From: Bradyrhizobium huanghuaihaiense
Lineage (GTDB): Bacteria; Pseudomonadota; Alphaproteobacteria; Rhizobiales; Xanthobacteraceae
Length of the DNA: 64,000 nucleotides
Direction: 5' to 3'
Assembly: GCF_007830635.1 (NCBI RefSeq)
Contig: NZ_VLLA01000012.1
Span: 62,001-126,000, forward strand
The notes beneath the pieces were generated by a model. It had not been told where the DNA came from and searched no databases. It saw only the letters and a list, made by a program, of their open reading frames with translations. How positions within the stretch are numbered: position 1 is the first letter of the stretch; each line of letters starts with the position of its first letter. The translations under genes were made by a program, and so were the position numbers. This document shows, in pieces, positions 51,944 to 60,963 of the stretch.

Positions 51944-52785
51944 GCAGCGCCGCGAGCCCGCGGCGAATCTGGCTCTGCGCCGACGATTACGGCATCAGCC
52001 CGGGGGTCAACCGCGCCATCCGCGACCTGATCGAACGCGGCCGCCTCAACGCCACTTCGGTGATGATGGTCGGAGCTGCGATCGAACGCAGCGAGGCCGA
52101 GGCGCTGCAGGCTTCGGCAAAAACAAGCCCGCGCTGCGCGATCGGATTGCATGTCACGCTGTCGGCGCCGTTCCGGCCGCTCACCATGCATTTCCGCCCG
52201 CTCGATGGCGACATGTTCATGCCGTTTCCAAAGCTGCTGCGCGCCGGCCTTGCGCGGCGGCTCGACCGCGAATTCTTTCGCAATGAGGTGAAGGCGCAGC
52301 TCGCGGCCTTCGTGGACGCCTTCGGCCGCACGCCTGATTTCGTCGACGGCCATCAGCACGTGCAGCTCTATCCGCAGGTGCGCGACGGCTTTGTCGATGC
52401 GGTCGCCGAGCTTGCGCCACAGGCCTGGGTGCGCCAGGGCGGCCGCAACCTGCCGCTGGCGCAGCGGCTGGCCTCGCCCAAGGCCATGGTGCTCGACATC
52501 CTCAGCGCGCAATTCCGCCGCCGCGCCGGCGGCGCCGGCCTCGGCTTCAATCCCGGCTTCGCCGGCGCCTACGACTTCACGCGCGCGGCCGATTTCGGCG
52601 AGCTGATGCGGCAGTTCCTGGAAGGCCTGCCGGACGGCGGCCTCGTGATGTGCCACCCCGGCTTCGTCGACGACGTCCTCACCAGCCTCGATCCGATGAC
52701 CGACGTCCGCGAGCGTGAGCACGCCTATCTCAAGGGCGATGCCTTCGCCCGCCTGCTGGCGGACAGCAACGTCACACTGGCATGA
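51940..52785 (+). CDS. ChbG/YdjC/NaxD-like polysaccharide deacetylase
   Basis: A 281-residue protein of the YdjC/ChbG/HpnK superfamily. Metal and catalytic features are LCADDYGIS, IGLHVTLSAPF and DGHQHVQLYP (acid pair and histidines). The family removes N-acetyl groups from sugars such as GlcNAc or GalNAc. NaxD of Francisella deacetylates undecaprenyl-phosphate-GalNAc made by FlmF2; the neighbouring GT2 gene here gives the same order, so a lipid-linked amino sugar for envelope modification is a plausible product. HpnK-like hopanoid work is the alternative, but no hopanoid genes are visible. Confidence 0.88.
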   Translation: MSSAASPRRIWLCADDYGISPGVNRAIRDLIERGRLNATSVMMVGAAIERSEAEALQASAKTSPRCAIGLHVTLSAPFRPLTMHFRPLDGDMFMPFPKLLRAGLARRLDREFFRNEVKAQLAAFVDAFGRTPDFVDGHQHVQLYPQVRDGFVDAVAELAPQAWVRQGGRNLPLAQRLASPKAMVLDILSAQFRRRAGGAGLGFNPGFAGAYDFTRAADFGELMRQFLEGLPDGGLVMCHPGFVDDVLTSLDPMTDVREREHAYLKGDAFARLLADSNVTLA

Positions 52786-52921
52786 AACCGGCGAAAAGCG
52801 GGCCAAAGGCAGCTAAGGGGCAGCTTGTCGCATACCGAAATTTAATACGGCCGGCACTGTTGGGGCCACATTGGAACCCTACATCTCCTGCGCGCTTGGT
52901 TTTGCGCGAAGGAGACAGATC

Positions 52922-53773
52922 ATGACGCCGCAGGAACGCCAGCTCGTCGACGACCTTTTCGACCGGCTTTCAAAGCTGGAAAATGCACCGCGCGATCCCG
53001 ACGCGACCGCCGCGATCTCCGACGGGCTGCGCAAAGCCCCCGGCGCGGTCTACGCCCTGGTGCAGACCACGTTGTTGCAGGACGAAGCGCTGAGGCGCGC
53101 CCATAACCGCATCCAGGAGCTGGAAGCGGCCCAAGCGCCCGAGCAGCAGCAGCAGTCCGGCGGATTCCTGGACACCATGCGCGACACGCTGTTTGGCGGT
53201 GGCCCGTCGCGCGGCTCGGTTCCGAACGTGCCGCCGCGTGAGCAGCGCCCGGTCTGGAACAGCGGCCAGGCGATGCAGCAGTCCCAGCCGGGCTATGGCG
53301 CTCCGCCTCCCTATGGACAGGCTTACGGCCAAGGCCCGGGTCAGGGCCAAGCTCCGGGCTACGGCGCCCCGCCGGTCGGCGGTGGCGGCGGTTCGTTCCT
53401 CGGCACGGCGGCGGCAGCCGCGGCCGGCGTCGTCGGCGGCTCGCTGCTGCTTTCGAGCATCCGCGGCATGATGGGCGGCTCGCACCAGCAGGCTTTCGGC
53501 GACAGCAACGCACTCGGCGACCGCAGCGCTGGTGGAAGCCCTTGGGGCGGCAGTGACCAGTCCGGCGGCTCGCTCGCGCGCGATGCCGGCCTCAACGACA
53601 TCGGATCGAACCGCGACCGCGGCGACGCCTCCCGCCAGGGCTTCGCTGACCAAGCGTCGAACGATCGCGACAACAACGACCAGAACTACGACGACGATCA
53701 CGACGACAACGTGGACATGGCCGACGACAGCGATTTCGGCGGCGACGACGACGGCGGCAGCGATTACGCATAA
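52922..53773 (+). CDS. DUF2076 domain protein
   Basis: A 283-residue protein with N-terminal DUF2076 region (MTPQERQLVDDLFDRLSKLENAPRDPDA by ends, and ALVQTTLLQDEALRRAHNRIQELE). The middle is Gln/Gly/Pro/Tyr-rich (QPGYGAPPPYGQAYGQG), followed by an alanine-rich hydrophobic stretch (FLGTAAAAAAGVVGGSLLLSSI) that may span or insert in the membrane. The C-terminal 60 residues are strongly Asp/Asn-rich. GAAGGAGA precedes the ATG at 52922. Function unknown; similar periplasmic ligand-binding/stress proteins exist. Confidence 0.83.
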   Translation: MTPQERQLVDDLFDRLSKLENAPRDPDATAAISDGLRKAPGAVYALVQTTLLQDEALRRAHNRIQELEAAQAPEQQQQSGGFLDTMRDTLFGGGPSRGSVPNVPPREQRPVWNSGQAMQQSQPGYGAPPPYGQAYGQGPGQGQAPGYGAPPVGGGGGSFLGTAAAAAAGVVGGSLLLSSIRGMMGGSHQQAFGDSNALGDRSAGGSPWGGSDQSGGSLARDAGLNDIGSNRDRGDASRQGFADQASNDRDNNDQNYDDDHDDNVDMADDSDFGGDDDGGSDYA

Positions 53774-53795
53774 CTGCTCGATAGCGTGACAAACA

Positions 53796-53826
53796 AGAAC
53801 GGCCGCCCGAAAGGCGGCCGTTTTCA
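53796..53826 (+). terminator. intrinsic terminator after the DUF2076 gene
   Basis: A 9-base stem (ACGGCCGCC / GGCGGCCGT) closed by CGAAA and followed by TTTTC lies about 25 bases after the stop. Confidence 0.85.
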
Positions 53827-53887
53827 TTTTCCAACTCTTGCGCAGGCATCTTCCCTTCTCCCGCAAGGGGAGAGGGTAAAGAGAGCA

Positions 53888-54688
53888 TCACATCACCACG
53901 ACCTTGGTGCCGACATTGACGCGGCCGTAGAGGTCGATGACGTCTTCGTTGCGCATGCGGATGCAGCCGGAGGAGACGTTGGTGCCGATGGTCCAGGGCT
54001 CGTTGGAGCCGTGGATGCGGTAGAGCGTGGAGCCGAGATACATCGCGCGGGCGCCGAGCGGATTTTCCGGGCCGCCTTCCATGTGCCTGGGCAGGTCGGG
54101 CCGGCGCGCGAGCATTTCCGCGGGCGGGGTCCAGTCCGGCCATTCGCGCTTGGCCGTGATCGACTTCACGCCGGACCAGGTGAAGCCGGGACGCCCGACG
54201 CCGATGCCGTAGCGCATCGCGCGGCCGTTGCCCTCGACGAGATAGAGGAACTTGTTCGGTGTATCGACCACGATCGTGCCGGCGCTTTCATTGCCGCTAT
54301 AGTCAACAAGCTGTTTCTCGAATTTCGGATCGAACGGGCGCTGCCGAGGGTCGATCGCCTCCTGCTGCAGAGACGCACCCTGCATCTGCGGCTCGCCCAT
54401 CGGCGGCAGGCGGCGCTGGTCGTAATAGCCCGGCTGCTGCTGATACACCGGCCGCTCGGGCGCATAGGCCGGACCGCGGCCCGGACCGTCGCCGAACAGG
54501 AACTCGATGAAGCCGCCGCCCATGTTCGCATTGGAGGCGACGCGCACCGGCGCCGGCGGCACGCGCGGCTGATAGAGCACCGCGGGCGGATCGTTCGGCA
54601 CCGTGTTGTCGAAGGCGCCGGCGCCGCTGGTGCCGGCAATGAAGGAGCAAGCGCTGCCGAGCAGCGCGACAGACATTTTCTTGAACAT
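53888..54688 (-). CDS. L,D-transpeptidase (ErfK/YbiS/YcfS/YnhG family)
   Basis: A 266-residue exported protein with a signal peptide (MFKKMSVALLGSACSFIAGTSGAGAF, shown by its ends) and a YkuD catalytic domain near the C-terminus. The catalytic motif HGSNEPWTIGTNVSSGCIRM contains the His and the Cys in SSGCIRM. These enzymes make 3-3 crosslinks or attach proteins to peptidoglycan. The start at 54688 gives the signal peptide; the open frame to 54778 lacks support. A 14-base inverted repeat flanks its upstream region. Confidence 0.9.
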   Translation of the reverse strand: MFKKMSVALLGSACSFIAGTSGAGAFDNTVPNDPPAVLYQPRVPPAPVRVASNANMGGGFIEFLFGDGPGRGPAYAPERPVYQQQPGYYDQRRLPPMGEPQMQGASLQQEAIDPRQRPFDPKFEKQLVDYSGNESAGTIVVDTPNKFLYLVEGNGRAMRYGIGVGRPGFTWSGVKSITAKREWPDWTPPAEMLARRPDLPRHMEGGPENPLGARAMYLGSTLYRIHGSNEPWTIGTNVSSGCIRMRNEDVIDLYGRVNVGTKVVVM

Positions 54689-55004
54689 CGACGTACTCTG
54701 TACTGTTTCGTCTAGATCACATGCGTCGTGCAGGTCTGGTGGCTGATCCGCGCCCGCGACGTGGTCAATAAAAAGCAAAAGCCGTTTTGTTTGGTAAACG
54801 TATCAGCCGTTTCGATTCACCACGTCGCGGGCGGGCCTGCAATTTGGCGATCAGCGTTTATTTTCGATGAACGCCGCGCGAGCATGGTTAATCGCTTCTT
54901 TGCGCGCCGTCGCGCGCGGCCGCAACGACAGTTCCGGCTGTGAACTTCGTGTTAAATCGCTTCTGCCTACAAAGACGCGTGAGTGAGGTGGGGGGAGTGT
55001 CCTG
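54689..55004. other. divergent intergenic region with inverted repeat
   Basis: 316 bases between the L,D-transpeptidase and cheZ genes. It holds a perfect 14-base inverted repeat (GCCCGCGACGTGGT at 54752-54765 and its complement at 54829-54842) enclosing an AT-rich 63-base spacer. A 13/14-base near-repeat (GTTAATCGCTTCT at 54888 and GTTAAATCGCTTCT at 54951) lies on the cheZ side. Promoters for both genes should be here; I could not fix them. Confidence 0.55.
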
Positions 55005-55790
55005 ATGGCTGTTCACCGCAAGCGTTTTCGTGTCGAGGATATCGCCGGTGGCGAGATGCCCATTCTAGATGTAACTGAAGAGGCAGGGCCGATGCACAGC
55101 GAGATCATGGCCGAGCTGCGCGCGATCCGCGCCCAGATGGCGAAGGGCATCACGGCTGCCCCGCTGACCGGCAGCGCCGCGATGGCGGCGATCGACGCGT
55201 CGACGGCGCATGAGCTGTCCGAAGCGCGCACCATGCTCGATACCTACCGGGCGCAGATCGAGCAGTGCGAGAAGCTGAAGGTCGAGCTCGACCTCATCCA
55301 CGACGCCATCGACCGCACCAAGCGCGAGATCGCGACCCTGCATGGCAAGAGCTTCGACGGCGGCGAGATGGCCAAGGTCAATGGCGAGCTCGGCGCGGTG
55401 GTCGGCGGCACCGAGCAGGCGACCCAGCAGATCCTCGAAGCGGCCGAGTCGATCGACCAGGCCGCCAGCGCGATGTCCAAGGTGGACTCGGCCGATCAGC
55501 AGAAGCGGCTCGCCGACGACATCCAGGAACGCGTCATCTCGATTTTCGAAGCCTGCAACTTCCAGGACCTGACCGGCCAGCGCATCAGCAAGGTCATGAC
55601 CACGATGAAGTTCATCGAGCAGCACATCAATGCGATGATGGAGATCTGGGGCGGCGTCGACGCGATCAAGGCCCATGTGCCGGCGCCGGTCGACCAGCGC
55701 AGCGAGGACGAGAAGCTCCTCAACGGCCCCAAGCTCGCCGGCGACGTCGGCCACGCCTCCCAGGACGACATCGACGCGCTGTTCGACTGA
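55005..55790 (+). CDS. cheZ: CheZ-like CheY-P phosphatase
   Basis: A 261-residue largely helical protein with the CheZ active-site signature: ISIFEACNFQDLTGQRISKVM includes the glutamine equivalent to Gln147 of E. coli CheZ in a four-helix bundle. The C-terminus ends QDDIDALFD, matching the CheY-binding peptide. It probably dephosphorylates a CheY, such as the one at 10265. The N-terminal RKRFRVEDIAGGEMP segment is non-family. The start at 55005 is the first ATG (GGGGGAGTG upstream). Confidence 0.87.
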   Translation: MAVHRKRFRVEDIAGGEMPILDVTEEAGPMHSEIMAELRAIRAQMAKGITAAPLTGSAAMAAIDASTAHELSEARTMLDTYRAQIEQCEKLKVELDLIHDAIDRTKREIATLHGKSFDGGEMAKVNGELGAVVGGTEQATQQILEAAESIDQAASAMSKVDSADQQKRLADDIQERVISIFEACNFQDLTGQRISKVMTTMKFIEQHINAMMEIWGGVDAIKAHVPAPVDQRSEDEKLLNGPKLAGDVGHASQDDIDALFD

Positions 55791-55813
55791 GCGGACGCGA
55801 CATAGGGAAAAGC

Positions 55814-55843
55814 AAAACGCCGGCCCTGGGGCCGGCGTTTTTG
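55814..55843 (+). terminator. intrinsic terminator of cheZ
   Basis: Stem ACGCCGGC / GCCGGCGT with flanking A and T runs (AAA ... TTTTTG). It ends just before the third GTCATTGCGAG repeat. Confidence 0.87.
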
Positions 55844-55848
55844 TTTGC

Positions 55849-55928
55849 CGTCATTGCGAGCGAAGCGAAGCAATCCAGACCGTCAGCCTGGAAAGACTCT
55901 GGATTGCTTCGCTACGCTCGCAATGACG
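55849..55928. repeat. intergenic palindromic repeat, 'GTCATTGCGAG' family, copy 3
   Basis: Bounded by CGTCATTGCGAGCGAAGCGA and CGCTCGCAATGACG, with AATCCAGA/TCTGGATT arms. It separates the convergent cheZ and lipoprotein genes. Confidence 0.87.
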
Positions 55929-55950
55929 AGTGGTTAGGCCGGAACCCCGA

Positions 55951-56472
55951 TCACGCCCTCGGCGCGCAGCGGACGTAGACCATGTTGCCGTAGCGGGTGG
56001 CGGCGTCCTTGTCGATGAAGCGGGTGATCAGGACGCGGCCGTCGAAGGAGACGATCTCACGGTCCTGATCGCCGGGGGTGGGACCGGCCGGGCCGATATA
56101 GTTCTTGCCGCTGGGCGAGCCCTTCAGGCGCAGCTCCTGCGGCGTCGCCTGGTCGGCCAGATGCATGATCACGCCGCCGGAGGAGCCGGCGGTGATCACG
56201 TAAGGATTCTTGCACTGGGACCGAGCCGCGGCCTCGGTGCGGGCGCGGTCGGCCGGGTTCTGGAACGAGGCGAGGCCCCAGCGGCCGACGATCTCGTCGG
56301 CGCGGATGGTCGCCGGCATTTCCGGACCGGTGCCAGGCTCCGCCTCGGGCGGCGGCGACGACGAAGAGAACGACGGCAGGCTCATGCCGCCGCCGCAGGC
56401 GCCGAGCAGCAGCGCCAGGCAAGAGGCAGCCGCCAGGTTGGCGACCGTGCGCGCGTGAGCTGAACTGATCAT
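55951..56472 (-). CDS. hypothetical lipoprotein
   Basis: A 173-residue protein with a lipoprotein signal peptide: lipobox LLLGACGGG, with modified cysteine near residue 27. A Ser/Pro-rich linker follows, then a compact domain (IVGRWGLASFQNPADRARTEAAARSQC by ends and YVITAGSSGGVIMHLADQATPQELRLKG) of a beta-rich look that resembles AprI/lipocalin-like inhibitor domains, but this is not certain. The start at 56472 gives the signal; a longer frame to 56574 is unlikely. Confidence 0.78.
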   Translation of the reverse strand: MISSAHARTVANLAAASCLALLLGACGGGMSLPSFSSSSPPPEAEPGTGPEMPATIRADEIVGRWGLASFQNPADRARTEAAARSQCKNPYVITAGSSGGVIMHLADQATPQELRLKGSPSGKNYIGPAGPTPGDQDREIVSFDGRVLITRFIDKDAATRYGNMVYVRCAPRA

Positions 56473-56787
56473 GGCATTCCCCCGAACAAGACCATGGCCG
56501 CACCCCTCCCGCAGCCAAGCGCAAAACCGCCGCCGGAGCAATGACGTCGTTTGACACGCCGGCGCCCCGAACAAATTTCCAATGCCACCATCCTATATCC
56601 GCCTCACCAATCGCTTAACCACCTTTGCTTGACAGGATCGCGGCCAAGCCATATTCCCGGGCGCACTATTAGCACTCGGAAAGCCCGATTGCTAAGCGCG
56701 CCGTTCGATCCTCGGGACGAGGGGGAACGGAAGCGCCGCCCCACCCACTTCCACTACTTCCGAAGCGAGCCTCCAAAGGGAAACGTC
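56473..56787. promoter_or_regulatory. lipoprotein-groES divergent region with groES promoter
   Basis: 315 bases between the divergent lipoprotein and groES genes. A TTGACA element lies at 56629-56634 with an AT-rich CATATT at 56650-56655 (15-base spacing) and the CIRCE operator at 56669. No protein-coding content was supported. Confidence 0.65.
56669..56695 (+). promoter_or_regulatory. CIRCE operator of groESL
   Basis: TTAGCACTC, nine bases, then GATTGCTAA: one mismatch from the CIRCE consensus (TTAGCACTC-N9-GAGTGCTAA). This is the HrcA repressor site and predicts HrcA heat-shock control of groESL. It lies 93 bases before groES and just after the promoter-like hexamers. Confidence 0.92.
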
Positions 56788-57084
56788 ATGGCTAAATCCA
56801 AATTTCGTCCGCTGCATGACCGTGTCGTGGTCAAACGTATCGACGCCGAGGAAAAGTCCAAGGGCGGCATTATCATTCCGGACACCGCCAAGGAAAAGCC
56901 GTCCCAGGGCGAGGTTGTCGGCATCGGCCCCGGCGGCCGCGACGAGACCGGCAAGCTGATCCCGATCGACCTCAAGGTCGGCGACCGCGTGCTGTTCGGC
57001 AAGTGGTCGGGCACCGAGGTCAAGATCGACAACGAAGAGCTCCTGATCATGAAGGAGTCGGACATCATGGGCGTTCTGGCCTAA
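56788..57084 (+). CDS. groES: co-chaperonin GroES
   Basis: A 98-residue heptameric lid protein for the GroEL chaperonin. The sequence MAKSKFRPLHDRVVVKRIDA, the mobile loop EEKSKGGIIIPDTAKEKPSQGEV (by ends) and the C-terminal EELLIMKESDIMGVLA fit the family. The ATG at 56788 is chosen, preceded by AAAGGGAAA; an upstream open frame is not coding. groEL follows after 150 bases that include a large hairpin. Confidence 0.97.
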   Translation: MAKSKFRPLHDRVVVKRIDAEEKSKGGIIIPDTAKEKPSQGEVVGIGPGGRDETGKLIPIDLKVGDRVLFGKWSGTEVKIDNEELLIMKESDIMGVLA

Positions 57085-57122
57085 GGCCATCCGCCTGAAC
57101 AGCCGCTGAATGCGCGACTGTC

Positions 57123-57173
57123 ATGCCCGGGCAAAAGCGCGAAGCGCGTCTTCGCGCTAGATGACCCGGGCAT
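57123..57173. repeat. nested hairpin between groES and groEL
   Basis: Outer stem ATGCCCGGG / CCCGGGCAT (57123-57131 and 57165-57173) and inner stem AGCGCGAAG / CTTCGCGCT (57136-57144 and 57150-57158). It resembles the short palindromic repeats elsewhere in the window and may act as a processing or RNA-stability element in the groESL transcript. Confidence 0.8.
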
Positions 57174-57234
57174 CCATCATTCCGCCGCACAGCACGAAAC
57201 AAGACACAACACGAAACACAAGGGATTGCAGACC

Positions 57235-58866
<1,632 letters not shown>

Positions 58867-58892
58867 GCCCGTCCTCATCTTACAGCACCAAC

Positions 58893-58922
58893 GAAGGCCG
58901 CCTCCGGGCGGCCTTCTTTTTT
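58893..58922 (+). terminator. intrinsic terminator of groESL
   Basis: A 10-base stem GAAGGCCGCC / GGCGGCCTTC with a 4-base loop, followed by TTTTTT. It lies 27 bases after the groEL stop. Confidence 0.92.
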
Positions 58923-58999
58923 GCCGACCCTGCCCCGCCGCTTTCCGATTCAACCGGCGGCCAAAACCCACTACGGTGGCGCCGATTCTGATTGTTTGG

Positions 59000-59044
59000 G
59001 CATGATCCGCTCGGAAAACCGCGTCACACTTTTCCGGATCATGC
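59000..59044. repeat. intergenic palindromic repeat, 'GCATGATC' family, copy 2
   Basis: Starts GCATGATCCGCTCGGAAAAC and ends TTTTCCGGATCATGC. It lies between the groEL terminator and the exported-protein gene; copy 1 is at 37624-37689. Confidence 0.8.
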
Positions 59045-59066
59045 CCGTTGCCCGAGGATTTCGTCG

Positions 59067-60278
59067 ATGCGCGCGCTCTTGGTCTGTTCGACTGCCCTAT
59101 TGGCGGCTCTGCTCGCCGTCTCGCCCGAAGTCGCCTCCGCCCAGATGAAATTGTCGCCCAAGGCCGCGGCGCCGGGCGGAACCGAGACGCGCTATTTCAC
59201 CTCGATCGACGGGCTGATGGACGGCAACGCCGACGTGATCCTGAAGGAGACGCGCCAGGGCAAGACGGTCACCGCAGCGGTGCTCGACGTCTGTTACCCC
59301 GTCGCGAAGAATTCCGAGCGCAAGGACCGCTTCGTCGTCAATCTCCAGGTCGCCGGCCAGAACCTGACCGGCACGACGCAGAGCATCAGTGAGAAGTCGC
59401 CCGTCAGCGTCAAGCTGCTGCGCAAGCAGAGCGGCGACACCTTCGAATTCCGCGGCCAGATCAGCATTGGCCAGGCCGTGACCGAGGTCACCTCGCCCGA
59501 CAATTCCGATCTCAGCGAGAAGGAGTTTCAGGACAACCAGACCTCCGATGACGGCATCACGTCGCAGCCGAAGGATTTCACCGACGTCTCGCCGGAGGCG
59601 ATCGCGGTGAAGGTCAAGCTGGATGCGGCGACCGAGTTCCTGAAGAGCCTGAAGGGCCAGGCGGTCGAGGTGACGCTGGCGAGCCTCAATGTCGGCTGCG
59701 ACGCGCTGCGCGCCGGCGAGCAGACCATCAACATGTCGGTCGACCCGGAGCGCGCAGCCGCGCTGCTGGCAAAATTCAAGACGATGCCGGGCGTCACCGC
59801 GGCAGGCTGGACCGCGGGGATGACCGAGATGGACCGCACCATCCGTTTTCCCGCCGCCGACTGGCGCGACGGCGACAAGATCAACCGCGACAAGCTCGCA
59901 ACCACAGTTGCAGGCGTGCTGGGCAGGACGCTCGCGGCAAAGCCGGTGTCGCAAAGCTTCAACCCTGCGACCGGCAAGCTCAAGCTGGTGTTCAAGCGGC
60001 CGAACCAGGATCACCCGGCGCTCGAGCTCACCGACACGATCGAGGTCGCAGGGCTCGTCTCGCCCGACAAGCCCGGCACCACCGACAAGCTGATGCTCTG
60101 GATCGGCAGCCCCGCGACCACGACCAGCGACGAGAGCAGCGGCGCCAAGCTCAACCTCTCGGACGACGCCTCGGCCGACGAGGAAGGCGATCTGCCCGAT
60201 GACAACGGCTCGCTCGAGGCGCTCGTCAAGGAGCTGAAGGGCCAGCGCTGGGACGCGGACAAGTCGGTGTGGAAGTAG
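59067..60278 (+). CDS. hypothetical exported protein
   Basis: A 403-residue protein starting MRALLVCSTALLAALLAVSPEVASAQ, a clear signal peptide, with GAGGATTT upstream. The mature region is mainly beta-strand and charged (ETRYFTSIDGLMDGNADVILKETRQGKTVTAAVLDVCYPVAKNSERKDRF by ends); two Cys residues occur (DVCYP and NVGCDAL). The C-terminal 40 residues are acidic. No known motif was found. It could be an envelope or periplasmic structural protein. Confidence 0.78.
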   Translation: MRALLVCSTALLAALLAVSPEVASAQMKLSPKAAAPGGTETRYFTSIDGLMDGNADVILKETRQGKTVTAAVLDVCYPVAKNSERKDRFVVNLQVAGQNLTGTTQSISEKSPVSVKLLRKQSGDTFEFRGQISIGQAVTEVTSPDNSDLSEKEFQDNQTSDDGITSQPKDFTDVSPEAIAVKVKLDAATEFLKSLKGQAVEVTLASLNVGCDALRAGEQTINMSVDPERAAALLAKFKTMPGVTAAGWTAGMTEMDRTIRFPAADWRDGDKINRDKLATTVAGVLGRTLAAKPVSQSFNPATGKLKLVFKRPNQDHPALELTDTIEVAGLVSPDKPGTTDKLMLWIGSPATTTSDESSGAKLNLSDDASADEEGDLPDDNGSLEALVKELKGQRWDADKSVWK

Positions 60279-60282
60279 GCTC

Positions 60283-60424
60283 TCGTGCCCCGGACGCAGC
60301 GCAGCACGTCAGTGATGCGCCGCTGAGCCGGGGCCCAGAGGCGGCAAGCGAAGTCACGGATAGAGTCTGGGTCCCGGCTCTGCGCAGCAGCGTTGCACGC
60401 TGCAGCGCGTCCGGGACACGAGAG
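60283..60424. repeat. intergenic palindromic repeat, 'GTGCCCCGGACGCAGCG' family
   Basis: Left end TCGTGCCCCGGACGCAGCGC, right end GCGCGTCCGGGACACGAG, with inner TAGAGTCTGGGTCCCGGCTC. A large imperfect hairpin between the convergent exported-protein genes. Confidence 0.8.
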
Positions 60425-60426
60425 AC

Positions 60427-60825
60427 CTAATTCCCGTTCACGCGAAAGCGCAGCGGCCTGGGGCCGATCAGGGTCAGCACCTCGCCCTGGCGCTTCCAGG
60501 TCTCGACGCTGCCGAGCGCTGCGACCAGCTCATCGTCGGCCTGGGCCTTGGCCTGCGGGCAGGAGCGGTCCTGGATCTGGCCGGGGACGAAGATCACGGT
60601 GTTGCCGGCGACCGAGAACTGGCCCTTGCCGCCCTTGCACCAGAGCTCGAGCACGACCTCGCCATTGTCGCCGATCTCGATGTTCGGAATCCGCTTCGAG
60701 CCCGCCTGCGGCAGCGCCTCCAGCGTCATCTCGGTGCCGAACGGAAAACCGTCCTCGGCACGCGCGAGCGTGGACATCGCCAGCATTGCAACCACAGCAC
60801 ACACCATCTGCTTCAGCGAAACCAT
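60427..60825 (-). CDS. hypothetical exported protein, META/HslJ-like
   Basis: A 132-residue protein with signal peptide (MVSLKQMVCAVVAMLAMSTLARA) and a mature domain with two cysteines (LELWCKGG, DRSCPQAKA) and TLIGPRPLRFRV at the end. The order GKGQFSVAGNTVIFVPG...LVAALGSVETWKRQGEVLTLIG looks like the META/HslJ fold. The start at 60825 has GAGAGG upstream. Confidence 0.72.
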   Translation of the reverse strand: MVSLKQMVCAVVAMLAMSTLARAEDGFPFGTEMTLEALPQAGSKRIPNIEIGDNGEVVLELWCKGGKGQFSVAGNTVIFVPGQIQDRSCPQAKAQADDELVAALGSVETWKRQGEVLTLIGPRPLRFRVNGN

Positions 60826-60904
60826 GAAACCTCTCGACTGACCTGATTTGCGGCACCTTCTATAAGACGGCAGCGCCATTGAGAAGGTTCGCCTGCGCAC
60901 GATG

Positions 60905-60940
60905 CAAAAATCCCCGCGAGGGCGAACCTCGCGGGGATTT
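60905..60940 (-). terminator. intrinsic terminator of the lactate permease gene
   Basis: A 13-base stem (AATCCCCGCGAGG / CCTCGCGGGGATT) with a 5-base loop, followed by T-rich sequence on the minus strand, lies about 25 bases after the permease stop. Confidence 0.9.
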
Positions 60941-60963
60941 GCGTCGAGGCGAGACGCCGACTG

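Noticed and set aside
53796..53826. Repeat GGCCGCCCGAAAGGCGGCC as a mobile palindromic element
   Set aside because: Its short perfect stem, loop and T run at a gene end make it an ordinary terminator.
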